64,000 nucleotides of DNA from Bacteroidales bacterium (GCA_017531225.1 JAFXLL010000005.1:98657-162656), one strand, 5' to 3'. Positions 33,420 to 42,749 are shown, counted from the first letter of the stretch. Notes: generated by a model from the sequence alone, not told the origin. Made by a program: numbers and translations.

Positions 33420-33700
33420 TTGTTTCTGATCCAATCATCCAAGAACCGCATTTGCTCTTCAGTGTGAAACCAATGCTCGCCGCTATCCATGACGGTTAGT
33501 ATGGCATGGTGCTTTTTCGCAAATTCTTTTATGGTTTCCAGTGAAATCAGGCTGTCATTGCTTCCGTATAGAATATGTGTCGGCACATTCCATTCGACAG
33601 GATGATTCTTGACATAATGAAGCCATTCTCCCTCCAGCTCAACACCATTTAACTTCTCCATATCGACCACGGGTGAAACGAAATAAGCTTTCTGGATCAT
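33416..33700 (-). pseudogene. Alpha/beta-hydrolase C-terminal fragment
   Basis: A 94-aa frame (KAYFVSPVVDMEKLNG ... ILYGSNDSLISLETI ... DSGEHWFHTEEQMRFLDDWI) equals the last half of a small alpha/beta hydrolase, with the catalytic Asp (GSND) and His (GEHWF) but no nucleophile serine region. The normal N-terminus is missing, so it is a truncated pseudogene. Confidence 0.65.
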
Positions 33701-33710
33701 TTGGCCGATA

Positions 33711-34133
33711 TCAAATCCTCAACGGCTTTGAGTATTTCAACCCATTCAACTTCCGTTCTATCTTGTTCAATGTGTCGAAAAATCGATAAGTGGCCACAGC
33801 AGGGCCGAACAGCAACACACCGAAAGTGTTCCACCCGAACATGTGCCACCAAGAAGTATAAGGCCCCTCTATGCCCATTTCTATCGCCTTGGCTTTCAGT
33901 TCCTCTGCAATCCTTGCCATCCAAACCAGTGTGTAGATAAACGCTGTTGGAATACCCAACAAATACGCCACCCAGTATCGTTGCGTCTTTCGCCCAAGTA
34001 TTTCGTCCAACTCATCCTGCAACCCGCCCAGCGGCATATAAAATAGGAAGAACAGCCCGAAAGTGCAAAAGTCGATAAGCCCAAGCAAAAAGCCAGGCCT
34101 ATTGGTGTGCCGGTATTTTTTTTCCTGCGTCAT
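33711..34133 (-). CDS. DUF4234-type membrane protein
   Basis: A 140-aa protein with about three hydrophobic segments: TFGLFFLFYMPLGGL, WVAYLLGIPTAFIYTLVWM and WNTFGVLLFGPAVATY. The pattern matches DUF4234-type small membrane proteins. Its start overlaps the end of the lipoprotein gene (ATGA), so they are co-translated. Role unknown. Confidence 0.65.
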   Translation of the reverse strand: MTQEKKYRHTNRPGFLLGLIDFCTFGLFFLFYMPLGGLQDELDEILGRKTQRYWVAYLLGIPTAFIYTLVWMARIAEELKAKAIEMGIEGPYTSWWHMFGWNTFGVLLFGPAVATYRFFDTLNKIERKLNGLKYSKPLRI

Positions 34134-34516
34134 CGCACCTCTAATCGTGGTTTCACTGGATCCGTCAAGTGGTAGATGTGGTCGTATTCCACGCTGGTCA
34201 CTCCCTCAACCTTCCTGAAATACTCCATGGTCTCTTCCAGCGTCTTATCCTCCGGCTTCTTCAAAGCCATCCCCGTGATGATGTTATAGTCATAAACTAT
34301 TTCACATCCGTAATCCTCAATTGCCTTCTGTAAAGGCGCTTTCCCAACCTCAGCATCATACATCACCAAGAAAACGTACTCCGAATGTTCAGGCACATAT
34401 TCTCCGCCTTGGATGGGCTTAGGGGCTTCAACCACCTCCTGTTTTGTCCCACACGAGACCATCGTTATCATGGTCACAAGGAAGATGATCAATATGTTAG
34501 TGTTTCCCAGCATCAA
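34130..34516 (-). CDS. Small lipoprotein with I9-propeptide-like fold
   Basis: A 128-aa lipoprotein: signal ending MVSCG (Cys 22), then EYVFLVMYDAEVGKAPLQKAIEDYG and a final VEGVTSVEYDHIYHL. The second half resembles subtilisin-propeptide (inhibitor I9) modules, which act as protease inhibitors or folding aids, but the similarity is modest. Overlaps both neighbours by 4 bp. Confidence 0.6.
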   Translation of the reverse strand: MMLGNTNILIIFLVTMITMVSCGTKQEVVEAPKPIQGGEYVPEHSEYVFLVMYDAEVGKAPLQKAIEDYGCEIVYDYNIITGMALKKPEDKTLEETMEYFRKVEGVTSVEYDHIYHLTDPVKPRLEVR

Positions 34517-35406
34517 GATTTGGCTTTTAGTTCTGCCACCAGCTCATCGCTGATGTTGTTTCCGATCTGCTGGCACACATCTTGGCTCCATCGCTGCGCC
34601 ATCTCGATCCGCTGTGCCTGCTCATCCTTGCCCTGAAACATGGTATAGATGTAACCGGCATTGAAATTGTCCCCGGCTCCAACTGTGCTGACCGTTTCTA
34701 TCGCTTGGACGGGGTAGGTCTCGCAACCATCTGGGGTATAGACTCGGATTGATTTGGCCCCGTCGGTTAGTATCAACGTGCTGCAAAGCCTACTCACACG
34801 GTCATAGATGGCATCGCCATCATTCAAGCTAAACAGATATCCGAAGTCCTCCATCGAGCCGCGCACCACATCTGCCAACCGCATGTTCTCTTCAATGTTC
34901 GGCATCACCTCAGGCAGCTCAGCAATATGGTTTTTGCGAAAGTTTACATCATAGTAGAGCCAAGCACCGGCGTTGCACGCACCACGCAGCAAATCACCCA
35001 CTACTGGCCGAATAGCTGGATTAATGGCAAAGTACGATCCGAAAAGCACCACGTCATCCTTGCCAATCTCTGGCAGTTTCCCATCCAGCCACACCGAAGC
35101 GTGATCCTTATAGAACTGGTATTGCGCATCGTTGTTCTCATCAAGGAAAGCCAGTGTCACATGCGACTTGTTCTTTTCATGTCGGCACACATACTCAGCC
35201 GACACACCATTGTCCACCAAAAAGTTGCAAATGATGTCGCCCACGTGGTCGCCGCCAACCTCCGTCACCATCGCACAATCCACCCCGGTACGTCCTAGCG
35301 ACACAATGCTATTGAACGTCGATCCACCCGGCACCGCCTTCATCGGCTGGTCGTTCTTAAATAGGATGTCCAAAACCGTTTCGCCTATTCCAACTACTCG
35401 TTTCAT
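34513..35406 (-). CDS. PfkB-family carbohydrate kinase (fructokinase-like)
   Basis: A 297-aa ribokinase-fold sugar kinase. The N-terminal substrate region (GIGETVLDILF; PGGSTFNSIVSLGRTG) and the anion-hole signature TVGAGDNFNAGY near residue 235 are clear. It phosphorylates a small sugar such as fructose. The start at 35406 is favoured by a TATCTTTG -7 element 29 bp upstream (35435-35442). The gene starts the operon with the lipoprotein and DUF4234 genes. Confidence 0.85.
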   Translation of the reverse strand: MKRVVGIGETVLDILFKNDQPMKAVPGGSTFNSIVSLGRTGVDCAMVTEVGGDHVGDIICNFLVDNGVSAEYVCRHEKNKSHVTLAFLDENNDAQYQFYKDHASVWLDGKLPEIGKDDVVLFGSYFAINPAIRPVVGDLLRGACNAGAWLYYDVNFRKNHIAELPEVMPNIEENMRLADVVRGSMEDFGYLFSLNDGDAIYDRVSRLCSTLILTDGAKSIRVYTPDGCETYPVQAIETVSTVGAGDNFNAGYIYTMFQGKDEQAQRIEMAQRWSQDVCQQIGNNISDELVAELKAKS

Positions 35407-35434
35407 CGTCAAAAACTCTCTTAAAAATCGAAAG

Positions 35435-35442
35435 CAAAGATA
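35435..35442 (-). promoter_or_regulatory. -7 promoter element TATCTTTG
   Basis: Minus-strand TATCTTTG upstream of the PfkB start. Confidence 0.5.
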
Positions 35443-35550
35443 CTCATTTTTCGCATGCAATTCCTTGGATTGAAGATTTCCTTGTAAGGTTTCGGAATTA
35501 TTATGCCTATAGAGTTGTTATTCCTTTTTGTTGAAATAACACAACAAAAA

Positions 35551-35590
35551 AAATCCGCAACCCAAGCCTTTGCCTGAGTTGCGGATTTTG
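35551..35590. terminator. TCCGCAA hairpin terminator repeat
   Basis: AAATCCGCAA (35551-35560) pairs with TTGCGGATTT (35579-35588); the minus strand continues into a T-run. It follows the hydrolase gene at 35591 and belongs to a family of near-identical hairpins in this window. Confidence 0.75.
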
Positions 35591-36337
35591 TCATTTCTTG
35601 CAAAACATCATATTGAGAATCCTGGTTGCTATCTCTTCCGGATGATCCACCAATAATTGCCCATGATTCATTTTTGGAAAGACCTTGATATGAGCATCAG
35701 GGCATAGCTTCAGCAGATGCTTCACCTGGGGCTTGGCCACAAACGCCTCCTTTGAGCCGTACCAAAAATGGATGTCTGCACCTTGGATGGATTCCAGTTT
35801 ATGGGTATAGACGTCCTTATAGCCATCGCGCACGGCCTTTCCTTTGCCATAAGGCCAAACTTTCTTGCATTCGTCCAGTAAGACATCGAAATAGTGCGAA
35901 TGAAACACAAACCTCCAAAATCCAGTCCAGTGGTAGCAAGTCCAAACATTAAAGCTCTGGTAGTATCGCAGTGGGTTCACGCTCCACTTGGGCATAGGTA
36001 GCAGCGGTGCGGCATCCAAAATGGCGTGGTCAATGACAATCTCGTTCCGTTCCATGATTCGGGACAGTATCTTTCCACCCAATGAAAGACCATAGGCAAC
36101 ATCCAAATGTCCTCCAAAATTCTCTTGATCAAACCCGATTACCTGAACGGCCTGGTCGTCAATAGAGGTAAACTGCGACTCTTGGCCAATCAGAAAACCA
36201 TCGATACCAACTGCAACGATGTAGTATTTGTCTTTAAGCATCTCAATCAGTGGCAGGAATATCTCGTATGATACCCCCAGCCCAGGGATTAGCATCAAGC
36301 TTGGATTCTCTTTATTTCCGTATGTGTTGAAGGTCAT
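35591..36337 (-). CDS. Alpha/beta hydrolase, copy 1
   Basis: A 248-aa alpha/beta hydrolase with the GLSLG nucleophile elbow (S85), an acidic residue near FWYGSKEA, and the catalytic His in MNHGQLL. No signal peptide. It has a close paralogue at 41988-42749 (most residues identical), so the pair arose by recent duplication. The substrate is unknown; the size fits esterases and lysophospholipase-like enzymes. Confidence 0.85.
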   Translation of the reverse strand: MTFNTYGNKENPSLMLIPGLGVSYEIFLPLIEMLKDKYYIVAVGIDGFLIGQESQFTSIDDQAVQVIGFDQENFGGHLDVAYGLSLGGKILSRIMERNEIVIDHAILDAAPLLPMPKWSVNPLRYYQSFNVWTCYHWTGFWRFVFHSHYFDVLLDECKKVWPYGKGKAVRDGYKDVYTHKLESIQGADIHFWYGSKEAFVAKPQVKHLLKLCPDAHIKVFPKMNHGQLLVDHPEEIATRILNMMFCKK

Positions 36338-36349
36338 AATGTGAAAAAG

Positions 36350-37102
36350 TTACGGATTTTCATTTAATACTTTCAAGAACCGCTTGTCGTTCATTTGCTC
36401 GTTGGTCAAATATGCGCCGTCACGGAAGAACGCGTAGGTTGTGATGGGCGTAGGGGCGTTTTGTGCCTCCGCCTTGCTCCGCAAGTGAATGGCTTTGAAC
36501 GGTACTCCTTTCTCCTTTGCGACGGCTTCAAGAACCGGGACATACTTGGCGTTAAACGGGCACTGGTTGGTGTAATACAGCACATACCCCTTTTCGTCGG
36601 TATGCGGATGCTTGGCACACGCCTTGAATTTCGGGGTCTCGGCATCTTTCGAAAAGGGCAAATGCCAAAGCTGGATGCCGTTGTCAGCCTCGTCGCAAAC
36701 CGTGAATCCTTTGTGTATCAGATATTTCGGGTCGGCTAAAAAGGGCTTTTTCTTTGCTGACGATAAGATGCACAATCCACTCTTCCCTTGCTCCTTACTG
36801 TCGCGAATACACTCGTTAAGCAAGTCGTTTGAATAGCCGTTTCCCTTGAAACTGCCTGATACCCAAAGGCAATCGATATACATGTAGTTGTCGGCCACAA
36901 TCGGGTTCCAGGCATTCTCGGCAGGGATGTACTCGATAAAACATTTCCCCCGTTCGACACTTTTCAGAAACACGAGGCCTTCGTCGAAACGTTCTGCCAA
37001 CCACGCCTTTTTCGATGCCACCTGATCGTCCTTATTGTTGGAAATCGCACAGCAAATATGCTCTTGCTCAAGATTCTCTTTCGTTACTCTGATATATTCC
37101 AT
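36350..37102 (-). CDS. GNAT acetyltransferase with YoaP-like C-terminal domain
   Basis: A 250-aa protein. Residues about 3-150 form a GNAT fold (acetyl-CoA loop near SGSFKGNGYSNDLLNECI) and the last 60 residues (YYTNQCPFNAKYVPVLEAVAKE...) resemble the YoaP domain, a thioredoxin-like module. YoaP-type fusions are of unknown role. The start at 37102 is used because earlier codons translate the hairpin repeat at 37141. Confidence 0.75.
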   Translation of the reverse strand: MEYIRVTKENLEQEHICCAISNNKDDQVASKKAWLAERFDEGLVFLKSVERGKCFIEYIPAENAWNPIVADNYMYIDCLWVSGSFKGNGYSNDLLNECIRDSKEQGKSGLCILSSAKKKPFLADPKYLIHKGFTVCDEADNGIQLWHLPFSKDAETPKFKACAKHPHTDEKGYVLYYTNQCPFNAKYVPVLEAVAKEKGVPFKAIHLRSKAEAQNAPTPITTYAFFRDGAYLTNEQMNDKRFLKVLNENP

Positions 37103-37140
37103 GGTTTGTAGTGAATGTGGCGGCAAAGGTACAAAAAAAG

Positions 37141-37171
37141 CCGCAACCCAAGCTTTCACCTGAATTGCGGA
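37141..37171. repeat. TCCGCAA hairpin repeat
   Basis: CCGCAA (37141-37146) pairs with TTGCGG (37165-37170), preceded by an A-run. It lies between the divergent GNAT and serine hydrolase genes, where no gene needs a terminator. Confidence 0.65.
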
Positions 37172-37212
37172 TTATCTTCTTTACAACCATAACTATAAAA
37201 CAAACTTTTTTG

Positions 37213-37220
37213 TAATTTTG
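37213..37220 (+). promoter_or_regulatory. -7 promoter element TAATTTTG
   Basis: TAATTTTG about 93 bp upstream of the serine hydrolase start; implies a leader of about 85 nt. Confidence 0.45.
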
Positions 37221-37312
37221 CAGTGTCGTTATCTTCTGGTTCTGTTCAATGGACTTCGGCGGAATCGGATGAAACGTCGCAAAAATGTCAAAAAGGAGTC
37301 CCGTTTATTTAT

Positions 37313-38635
37313 ATGAAACAGTATCGTAAATTATTAGCGCTCATGCTCTTACTAATAGTAAGTGGCGGCGTATTTGCACAAGATCTTTTCGACAAGGCAA
37401 AGTTGGATAATTACTTTAGTATACTTGAAGAAAACAACAAGTTTATGGGAAGTGTTGCCGTCACGAAGAACGGGGAGATTATCTACACAAAAACAGTCGG
37501 CTTCGCTGAGGTCGAAAACAATGTAAAAGCAACTGAAAAATCCAAATATAGAATTGGTTCCGTCTCGAAATCGTTTACAGCGGTTCTGGTTTTAAAGGCG
37601 GTTGAAGAAAAGAAAATAGACCTTGACCAAACGATTGACAAATGGTTTCCGTCAATCGCAAATTCACAGAAAATAACAGTAAGGCATTTGCTAAGCCATA
37701 GGAGCGGAATACACGATTTTACACACAACGATGACTATCTGACCTGGTGCACGCAGCCTAAGACAGAAAAAGAAATGCTCGGGATTATTGAGAACGGCGG
37801 CAGCGACTTCGAACCCGACAGCACGGCCGAGTACAGCAATTCGAACTATGTGCTGTTGACATACATGCTTGAAAAGATTTTCTCGAAACCCTATTCCGAC
37901 CTGTTGCAGGAATACATTGTCGAGCCCATTGGTTTGGCTGACACATACGTTTTTGGCAAAACCAATCCTAACGACAACGAATGCCGATCATATCGCTTCT
38001 TGGGCTCTTGGGTGGTTGAAAACGAAACGGACTGTACTGTTCCGATGGGGGCTGGTGCAATAGTGTCAACGCCGACCGACTTGACAAAATTTGCTGATGC
38101 TTTGTTTGGAGGGAGGCTTGTGGCTGATGAAAGTCTCGAAATCATGAAAACCATCAAGGACGAATATGGTCTCGGGCTGTTCGAGATTCCTTTTGGCGAT
38201 AACATTGGTTTAGGACACACGGGTGCAATAGATGGTTTTGTTTCTGTTTATTCGCATTATGCAGATGGAAATGTTTCGTATGCCTTGACTTCTAACGGGC
38301 TTAATTTTAAACTCGGAGATATTAAAAAGGCGGTTTTAGGCGCAGTTTACGGCAAACCTTATGAGTTGCCGGAATTTTATAATGTCGCTTCGGAGGACTT
38401 GGACATTTATTTAGGCGTGTATGTTTCCACGGAACTCGGTTTGGATATTATTGTAACAAAAGAAGGAAACACATTGATTGCGCAGATTGGCGATGATGTT
38501 TTTGCGTTTGAAGCAGTTGACAAGGACAAATTTAAGTATGACCCGATAGAGGCAACATTTGAATTTGATCCGGAAAAGAACACAATGACTTTATTTCAAT
38601 ATGGAGTAGAAATAGTTTTTCAAAAGAAAAAATAG
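37313..38635 (+). CDS. Serine hydrolase (class C beta-lactamase-like)
   Basis: A 440-aa secreted serine hydrolase. The signal peptide ends near GVFAQD (about residue 23). The active-site SxxK is S83-V-S-K86, a YSNSNY box lies near residue 165, and HTGA (about 303) stands for the KTG triad. A C-terminal lipocalin-like region (about 350-440) follows. Such beta-lactamase-fold enzymes are usually esterases or D-aminopeptidases rather than antibiotic hydrolases. Start chosen to give a proper signal peptide. Confidence 0.85.
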   Translation: MKQYRKLLALMLLLIVSGGVFAQDLFDKAKLDNYFSILEENNKFMGSVAVTKNGEIIYTKTVGFAEVENNVKATEKSKYRIGSVSKSFTAVLVLKAVEEKKIDLDQTIDKWFPSIANSQKITVRHLLSHRSGIHDFTHNDDYLTWCTQPKTEKEMLGIIENGGSDFEPDSTAEYSNSNYVLLTYMLEKIFSKPYSDLLQEYIVEPIGLADTYVFGKTNPNDNECRSYRFLGSWVVENETDCTVPMGAGAIVSTPTDLTKFADALFGGRLVADESLEIMKTIKDEYGLGLFEIPFGDNIGLGHTGAIDGFVSVYSHYADGNVSYALTSNGLNFKLGDIKKAVLGAVYGKPYELPEFYNVASEDLDIYLGVYVSTELGLDIIVTKEGNTLIAQIGDDVFAFEAVDKDKFKYDPIEATFEFDPEKNTMTLFQYGVEIVFQKKK

Positions 38636-38700
38636 TTTTCCTGTGAGTTGGACCTGTTTGGCCACAGGCCGAGGGGGTCTGCCGACCACGACCCGCAAAA

Positions 38701-38738
38701 AAAATCCGCAACCTAAGCCTGTGCCCGAGTTGCACTTA
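38701..38738. repeat. Degenerate TCCGCAA hairpin repeat
   Basis: ATCCGCAACCTAAGCC with a damaged right arm (GAGTTGCACTT). It directly follows the outer-membrane protein gene at 38736 on the minus strand. Confidence 0.55.
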
Positions 38739-39494
38739 ATTGATTAACCAAGCCACTCCGCCGCTGATGACATAGAACTTCCCAAGGTTCTGGAAGTCCA
38801 AGTCGCCAGAAAGATCGAGTTGTACACGGCGCGACACCAACCAAGTGAGGCCAAACTGGGTCAAGTACTGGTTGCCTTCAGGATGGATGTAGTTGTAAGT
38901 CTCCACAAAGGTGCCAATGTGTTCCGTGATGTCGAAATAAACCCCAAAGCCCAAATAGGTTGTTGGCGAGGCCGTATCGCCATCCCATTCCGCTCCGACA
39001 TTATAGCATATTCCCAACCAATCGGTAAAGGTATGTTCAAACAAAAGGTGTAAAGATGGCGCCAGGTGAGCAGGAAGCAGTTCTTTTGTTCCAACATGGG
39101 GAGACTTCAACTCGGCCAACATTGAGATGGAAGGCAGATAGCCTGTGCCTTCGTAGAATCTTGTCTTCATCCCGATGGTGAGCGGAGCCAAGCCGAAAGA
39201 GGGCTCCATTGCCTGTCTGTCGTTCCACATCAGGAAATCTGTCCCGATGCGAAGTTCGGCATTTTCAAAGAGGCCGAATCTCAGCAAGGTGTTATTGAGG
39301 GTAAGGGTCTGCGTCCCGCCTTTCGTCGATTCATATCCCATTCCCGTTTCCCATTGCAGTTTGTGCAACGGCATCACGTCGGTTCCGGTCAAGGCACCAG
39401 GACGGTCAGCGGAGATGGCAGGCAGTTCTTCTTGCGCATGGCAAAGGCCGCAGATGAAAACCAAAGCTATTAAAAGGAGTCTTCTTGTCGTCAT
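38736..39494 (-). CDS. Outer-membrane transporter-like protein (MetA/phenol family)
   Basis: A 252-aa beta-barrel-type protein. Signal peptide about 1-20 (CGLCHAQ), then alternating strands ending in an aromatic-rich tail with a C-terminal GGVAWLIN. SADRPGALTGTDVMPLHKLQWE is typical of the family annotated as MetA-pathway of phenol degradation transporter. It is translationally coupled to the Na/Pi gene (overlap 39491-39494). Confidence 0.7.
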   Translation of the reverse strand: MTTRRLLLIALVFICGLCHAQEELPAISADRPGALTGTDVMPLHKLQWETGMGYESTKGGTQTLTLNNTLLRFGLFENAELRIGTDFLMWNDRQAMEPSFGLAPLTIGMKTRFYEGTGYLPSISMLAELKSPHVGTKELLPAHLAPSLHLLFEHTFTDWLGICYNVGAEWDGDTASPTTYLGFGVYFDITEHIGTFVETYNYIHPEGNQYLTQFGLTWLVSRRVQLDLSGDLDFQNLGKFYVISGGVAWLIN

Positions 39495-41164
39495 TGTTTT
39501 ATCGTATTTCCTACATTAATCAGATGGTCAGCGATTCGTTCCGTATTTTTCGCCAAGGAAAGATATTCCGCTCCGACCTGTGGCGTGCATTCACCATTGA
39601 CAAGTCGCTGGATGTGATTGCGTTCCATTCTTTTGGTCATGTTGTCGACTTCCTCTTCAATCATGTAAGCTCGCTCCAAAGCATTGTTGTCATTGTCGTG
39701 ATAGGCTTGCTGGATTTCTTCATATAAGGCTTCGATATACCTTTCCATCTGCCGAATCTCTTTCACTGCTTTCGCTGAAAAAGAAGCGTTTTGTGCTTTT
39801 AGGCTCTCTGCATATTCCACGATATTCTCGGCATAGTCGCCAATGCGTTCCAAGTCGCTCACACTACGGATGCTTGCGTTCAAGAATTGGTTGTCGAATT
39901 TACCGAGCGGTTTGTCCGACAAGAGTACCATATAGCGCAACAACTCACTATTGAGGTAATTGAGTTCTTGCTCGGTCTTGGCAAACTTTTCAGCCTCACT
40001 GAAATCCAAGATGGTAACGATATTAATCGACCGCTTGAAGTTTTCTATTGCCAAAGCCGCCATGTTTTCAATCTCCGCTTTCAGTTGTCTCACAGCCAAA
40101 GCGGGGGTCGCCAACATCGAATCGTCAAGGAAATGCAGGTGGAACTTGTCGTCCCTATGGTCGTAAACATGTTCTGGAATGATGCGGCATACCAAGCGAA
40201 CCAATGCTTCGGTAAGAGGCAGGGCCACCAATGTGGTGCATACGTTGAAAACCGTGTGGAACATGGCCAACTGCACCTGCGGCGTGTGTGGAAACAGGAC
40301 TTCAAACACTTTTCCGAAGCTCCAATCCCCTTGGGTGAAAAGATGTAGCAGCACAGCGATAAGCAGGAAAAACACAACGCCCATCACGTTGAAAAACAGA
40401 TGGATGAGTGCTGTTCGCTTGGCGTTTCGGCCACTGGTTATGCCTGCCATGATGGCCACCACGCACGAACCAATGTTGGAACCCATGGTGAGATAGATGC
40501 CTTGGTTGAGCGAGAGCAACCCTGCCACGACCATCGTGATGGCAATGGAGGTGAGTACCGAAGAGGATTGGATGACGGCGGTGAGCAGTGCTCCCAAGAA
40601 TACAATCAGCAGCGGGTTTTTGATGCTGGCGAGGAATTGTTTCACCGAATCGAGTGCAGCGAAATCGTCCATGGCGTTCGACATCATGCCGAGACCTACG
40701 AACAGGATGCCGAAGCCTGTCAAGATGCCGCCTGTGTGTTTCCACGACTCACGTTTGGCGAACATCAGGATGAAAGCTCCCACACCGGCGAGGGCTGAGA
40801 AAATGATGGTGGTCGAAATGCCATTGCCGCCGAGCATGCCCAAGGCCACCAACTGCGCCGTCACGGTAGTGCCGATGTTGGCGCCGTAGATGACCGTAGC
40901 GGCCTGTGTCAACGACATGATGCCGACATTTACGAAGCCGATGACCATAACCGTCACGGCTCCCGAACTCTGGATGGCCGCTGTACCGAGGGCACCGATA
41001 CCCACGCCAGTCCATTTGCTCCTGCCCACACGGGCAAAGAGCAGCTTCAGACGCTTGCTGCCAGCGCTTTCAAGATGCGAGCTCATCAGGTGGCAAGCCA
41101 TCAGGAAAACGCCGATGCCCGCCATCAGGGTTAGGATTGCCGTAAGAATACTGATTGCATTCAT
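39491..41164 (-). CDS. Na/Pi cotransporter-family protein
   Basis: A 557-aa sodium-dependent phosphate transporter of the NptA type. Two inverted repeats carry the QSS signature (QSSGAV at 65-70 and QSSSVL at 199-204); the C-terminal third (about 355-557) is a PhoU-like helical domain. About nine membrane helices. Expected to move phosphate with sodium, or to set phosphate homeostasis. Confidence 0.9.
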   Translation of the reverse strand: MNAISILTAILTLMAGIGVFLMACHLMSSHLESAGSKRLKLLFARVGRSKWTGVGIGALGTAAIQSSGAVTVMVIGFVNVGIMSLTQAATVIYGANIGTTVTAQLVALGMLGGNGISTTIIFSALAGVGAFILMFAKRESWKHTGGILTGFGILFVGLGMMSNAMDDFAALDSVKQFLASIKNPLLIVFLGALLTAVIQSSSVLTSIAITMVVAGLLSLNQGIYLTMGSNIGSCVVAIMAGITSGRNAKRTALIHLFFNVMGVVFFLLIAVLLHLFTQGDWSFGKVFEVLFPHTPQVQLAMFHTVFNVCTTLVALPLTEALVRLVCRIIPEHVYDHRDDKFHLHFLDDSMLATPALAVRQLKAEIENMAALAIENFKRSINIVTILDFSEAEKFAKTEQELNYLNSELLRYMVLLSDKPLGKFDNQFLNASIRSVSDLERIGDYAENIVEYAESLKAQNASFSAKAVKEIRQMERYIEALYEEIQQAYHDNDNNALERAYMIEEEVDNMTKRMERNHIQRLVNGECTPQVGAEYLSLAKNTERIADHLINVGNTIKQ

Positions 41165-41655
41165 AAGATTGTTGTTTGGAAAATGGAACGCGACCCAACT
41201 TCAGGCCGCGTTCCGGCGTTATGAAGAATTTGAGTTAAAAATGATGTGTACGGAACAAAAAAAGTGGCATGGAACGATTCCACGCCACTTTTCATGATTG
41301 ACAAAAGGGTATAGTTATGGCTGTCGGAGAGGTTGTTTCGGGGCGAGTAACGTCTTACCTGTCCTCTCAGCAAAGCCTGTGAACACTTGCTTCCCTCTGT
41401 CTTTTGGCCAATGGTTTCAAGCGTCGGGATGGATGCCCAAGCCTTGTTTTCAACAAAAGAAATGTTGACTGCTTCATCGTCATCATCGTCATCCAAATCG
41501 AAATCGTCGGCAACAACAGCCATGCATGTTGAAGTTGCCGTTTGAATGACGAGTTGTTGAGGATCACCATATTCGTCGGCAACAAGGCACACCATCACCA
41601 TGCCCATCAAGACAAGCATGAAAACGGAGCTATATTTCCTTAATGCTTCAAACAT
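41161..41655 (-). CDS. Small membrane-anchored Asp-rich protein, doubtful 3' end
   Basis: A 164-aa frame: one membrane helix (about 9-26, VFMLVLMGMVMVCLVA), then DFDLDDDDDDEAVN at about 52-65. An intrinsic terminator-like hairpin (41259-41292) lies in the last third, so the reading frame beyond it may be an artefact or the hairpin may act as an attenuator before the Na/Pi gene, which it overlaps by 4 bp. Confidence 0.4.
   Translation of the reverse strand: MFEALRKYSSVFMLVLMGMVMVCLVADEYGDPQQLVIQTATSTCMAVVADDFDLDDDDDDEAVNISFVENKAWASIPTLETIGQKTEGSKCSQALLRGQVRRYSPRNNLSDSHNYTLLSIMKSGVESFHATFFVPYTSFLTQILHNAGTRPEVGSRSIFQTTIL
41259..41292 (-). terminator. Terminator-like hairpin inside the preceding frame
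   Basis: AAAAGTGGCATGGAA pairs with TTCCACGCCACTTTT across a short loop; the minus strand then runs into seven T. It sits upstream of the Na/Pi start. Confidence 0.6.
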
Positions 41656-41700
41656 GGAGCCAATTGTGTTCTTTTTTTGATTAACGGCGGTTTTGGCTGT

Positions 41701-41931
41701 TTATTGCATGCCCTCTGCCATCCGTCTGCCGGCATCGTAGGCTATGATACGCTCTGGCTCGCCGAGGGCTGCCTTGATACAATGCTCCATTGAGCCGTAG
41801 CCCTGACTGTTGTTCCTGTCTGGCAGTCCGTTCATCGTTTCCATCAGCACCACGGGCATCTTCTTTGGAGCCGTCATGCTGTAGTCGTTATAGGACGAAG
41901 GCCACGGCTTGTAGTTCCTGCCATTAAAATG
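41701..41931 (-). pseudogene. Relic of an FMN reductase gene
   Basis: The minus strand encodes SYNDYSMTAPKKMPVVLMETMNG then GYGSMEHCIKAALGEPERI and, after a deletion, AYDAGRRMAEGMQ and a stop. These match the reductase at 11440-12126 but about 40 residues are missing between the blocks and the N-terminal half is absent. Confidence 0.65.
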
Positions 41932-41987
41932 ATTACTCTATCGGAATCTGGATCACCGACAGCCATTTCTCGGGGTCTTTATGATTT

Positions 41988-42749
41988 TTAACTATTTTTG
42001 CCTGTAATACTTTCCCTCTCATGTAAAAGAATCCTGTTGGCAATCTCTTCTGGATGGTCCACCAACAGTTGCCCGTGATTCATTCCCGGAAAGACCTCAA
42101 TGTGAGCATCAGGACAGAGCCTCAGCAAATGCTCAGCCTGAGGTTTGGCCACAAAAGCCTCCTTTGTGCCATACCAAAAAAGGATGTCGGCACCTTGGAT
42201 GGACTTCAGTTTATGGGTATAGACATCCTTATAGCCATCGCGGACAGCTTTTCCTTTGCCGGAAGGCCACACCTTCCTGCATTCGTCCAATAGCACATCG
42301 AAATAGTGGGAATGGAACACCATCTTCCAAAAACCTGTCCAGTGGTAGCAAGTCCAAACGTTTAGACTCTGGTAGTATCGCAATGGGTCCACACTCCATT
42401 TGGGCAGAGGCAGCAACGGAGCAGCGTCCATGATGGCGTGGTCAATGACAATCTCATTCCGTTCCATGATTCGGGACAGGATTTTTCCACCCAAAGAAAG
42501 ACCATAGGCAACATCCAGATGACCGTTAAGGTTTTCCTGAACATAATGAGTCGCCTGTACGGCTTGGTCGTCTACAGAAGTGAACTGCGATTTTTCCCCG
42601 AGCAGAAATCCGTCGATGCCAACGGCAACGATGTAGTATTTGTCTTCAAGTAACTCTATCAGTGGCAGGAATATCTCGTAGGATACCCCCAGGCCAGGGA
42701 TCAGCAGCAAACGCTGATTTCCTCTATTACCGAATGTGTGGAATGTCAT
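41988..42749 (-). CDS. Alpha/beta hydrolase, copy 2
   Basis: A 253-aa hydrolase, a close paralogue of the one at 35591-36337: same GLSLG elbow, IMDAAPLLPLPKWSV block and MNHGQLLVDHPEEIA end. A six-residue extension (RESITGKNS) differs from copy 1. Also lacks a signal peptide. The pair lies 6 kb apart, in the same orientation. Confidence 0.85.
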   Translation of the reverse strand: MTFHTFGNRGNQRLLLIPGLGVSYEIFLPLIELLEDKYYIVAVGIDGFLLGEKSQFTSVDDQAVQATHYVQENLNGHLDVAYGLSLGGKILSRIMERNEIVIDHAIMDAAPLLPLPKWSVDPLRYYQSLNVWTCYHWTGFWKMVFHSHYFDVLLDECRKVWPSGKGKAVRDGYKDVYTHKLKSIQGADILFWYGTKEAFVAKPQAEHLLRLCPDAHIEVFPGMNHGQLLVDHPEEIANRILLHERESITGKNS

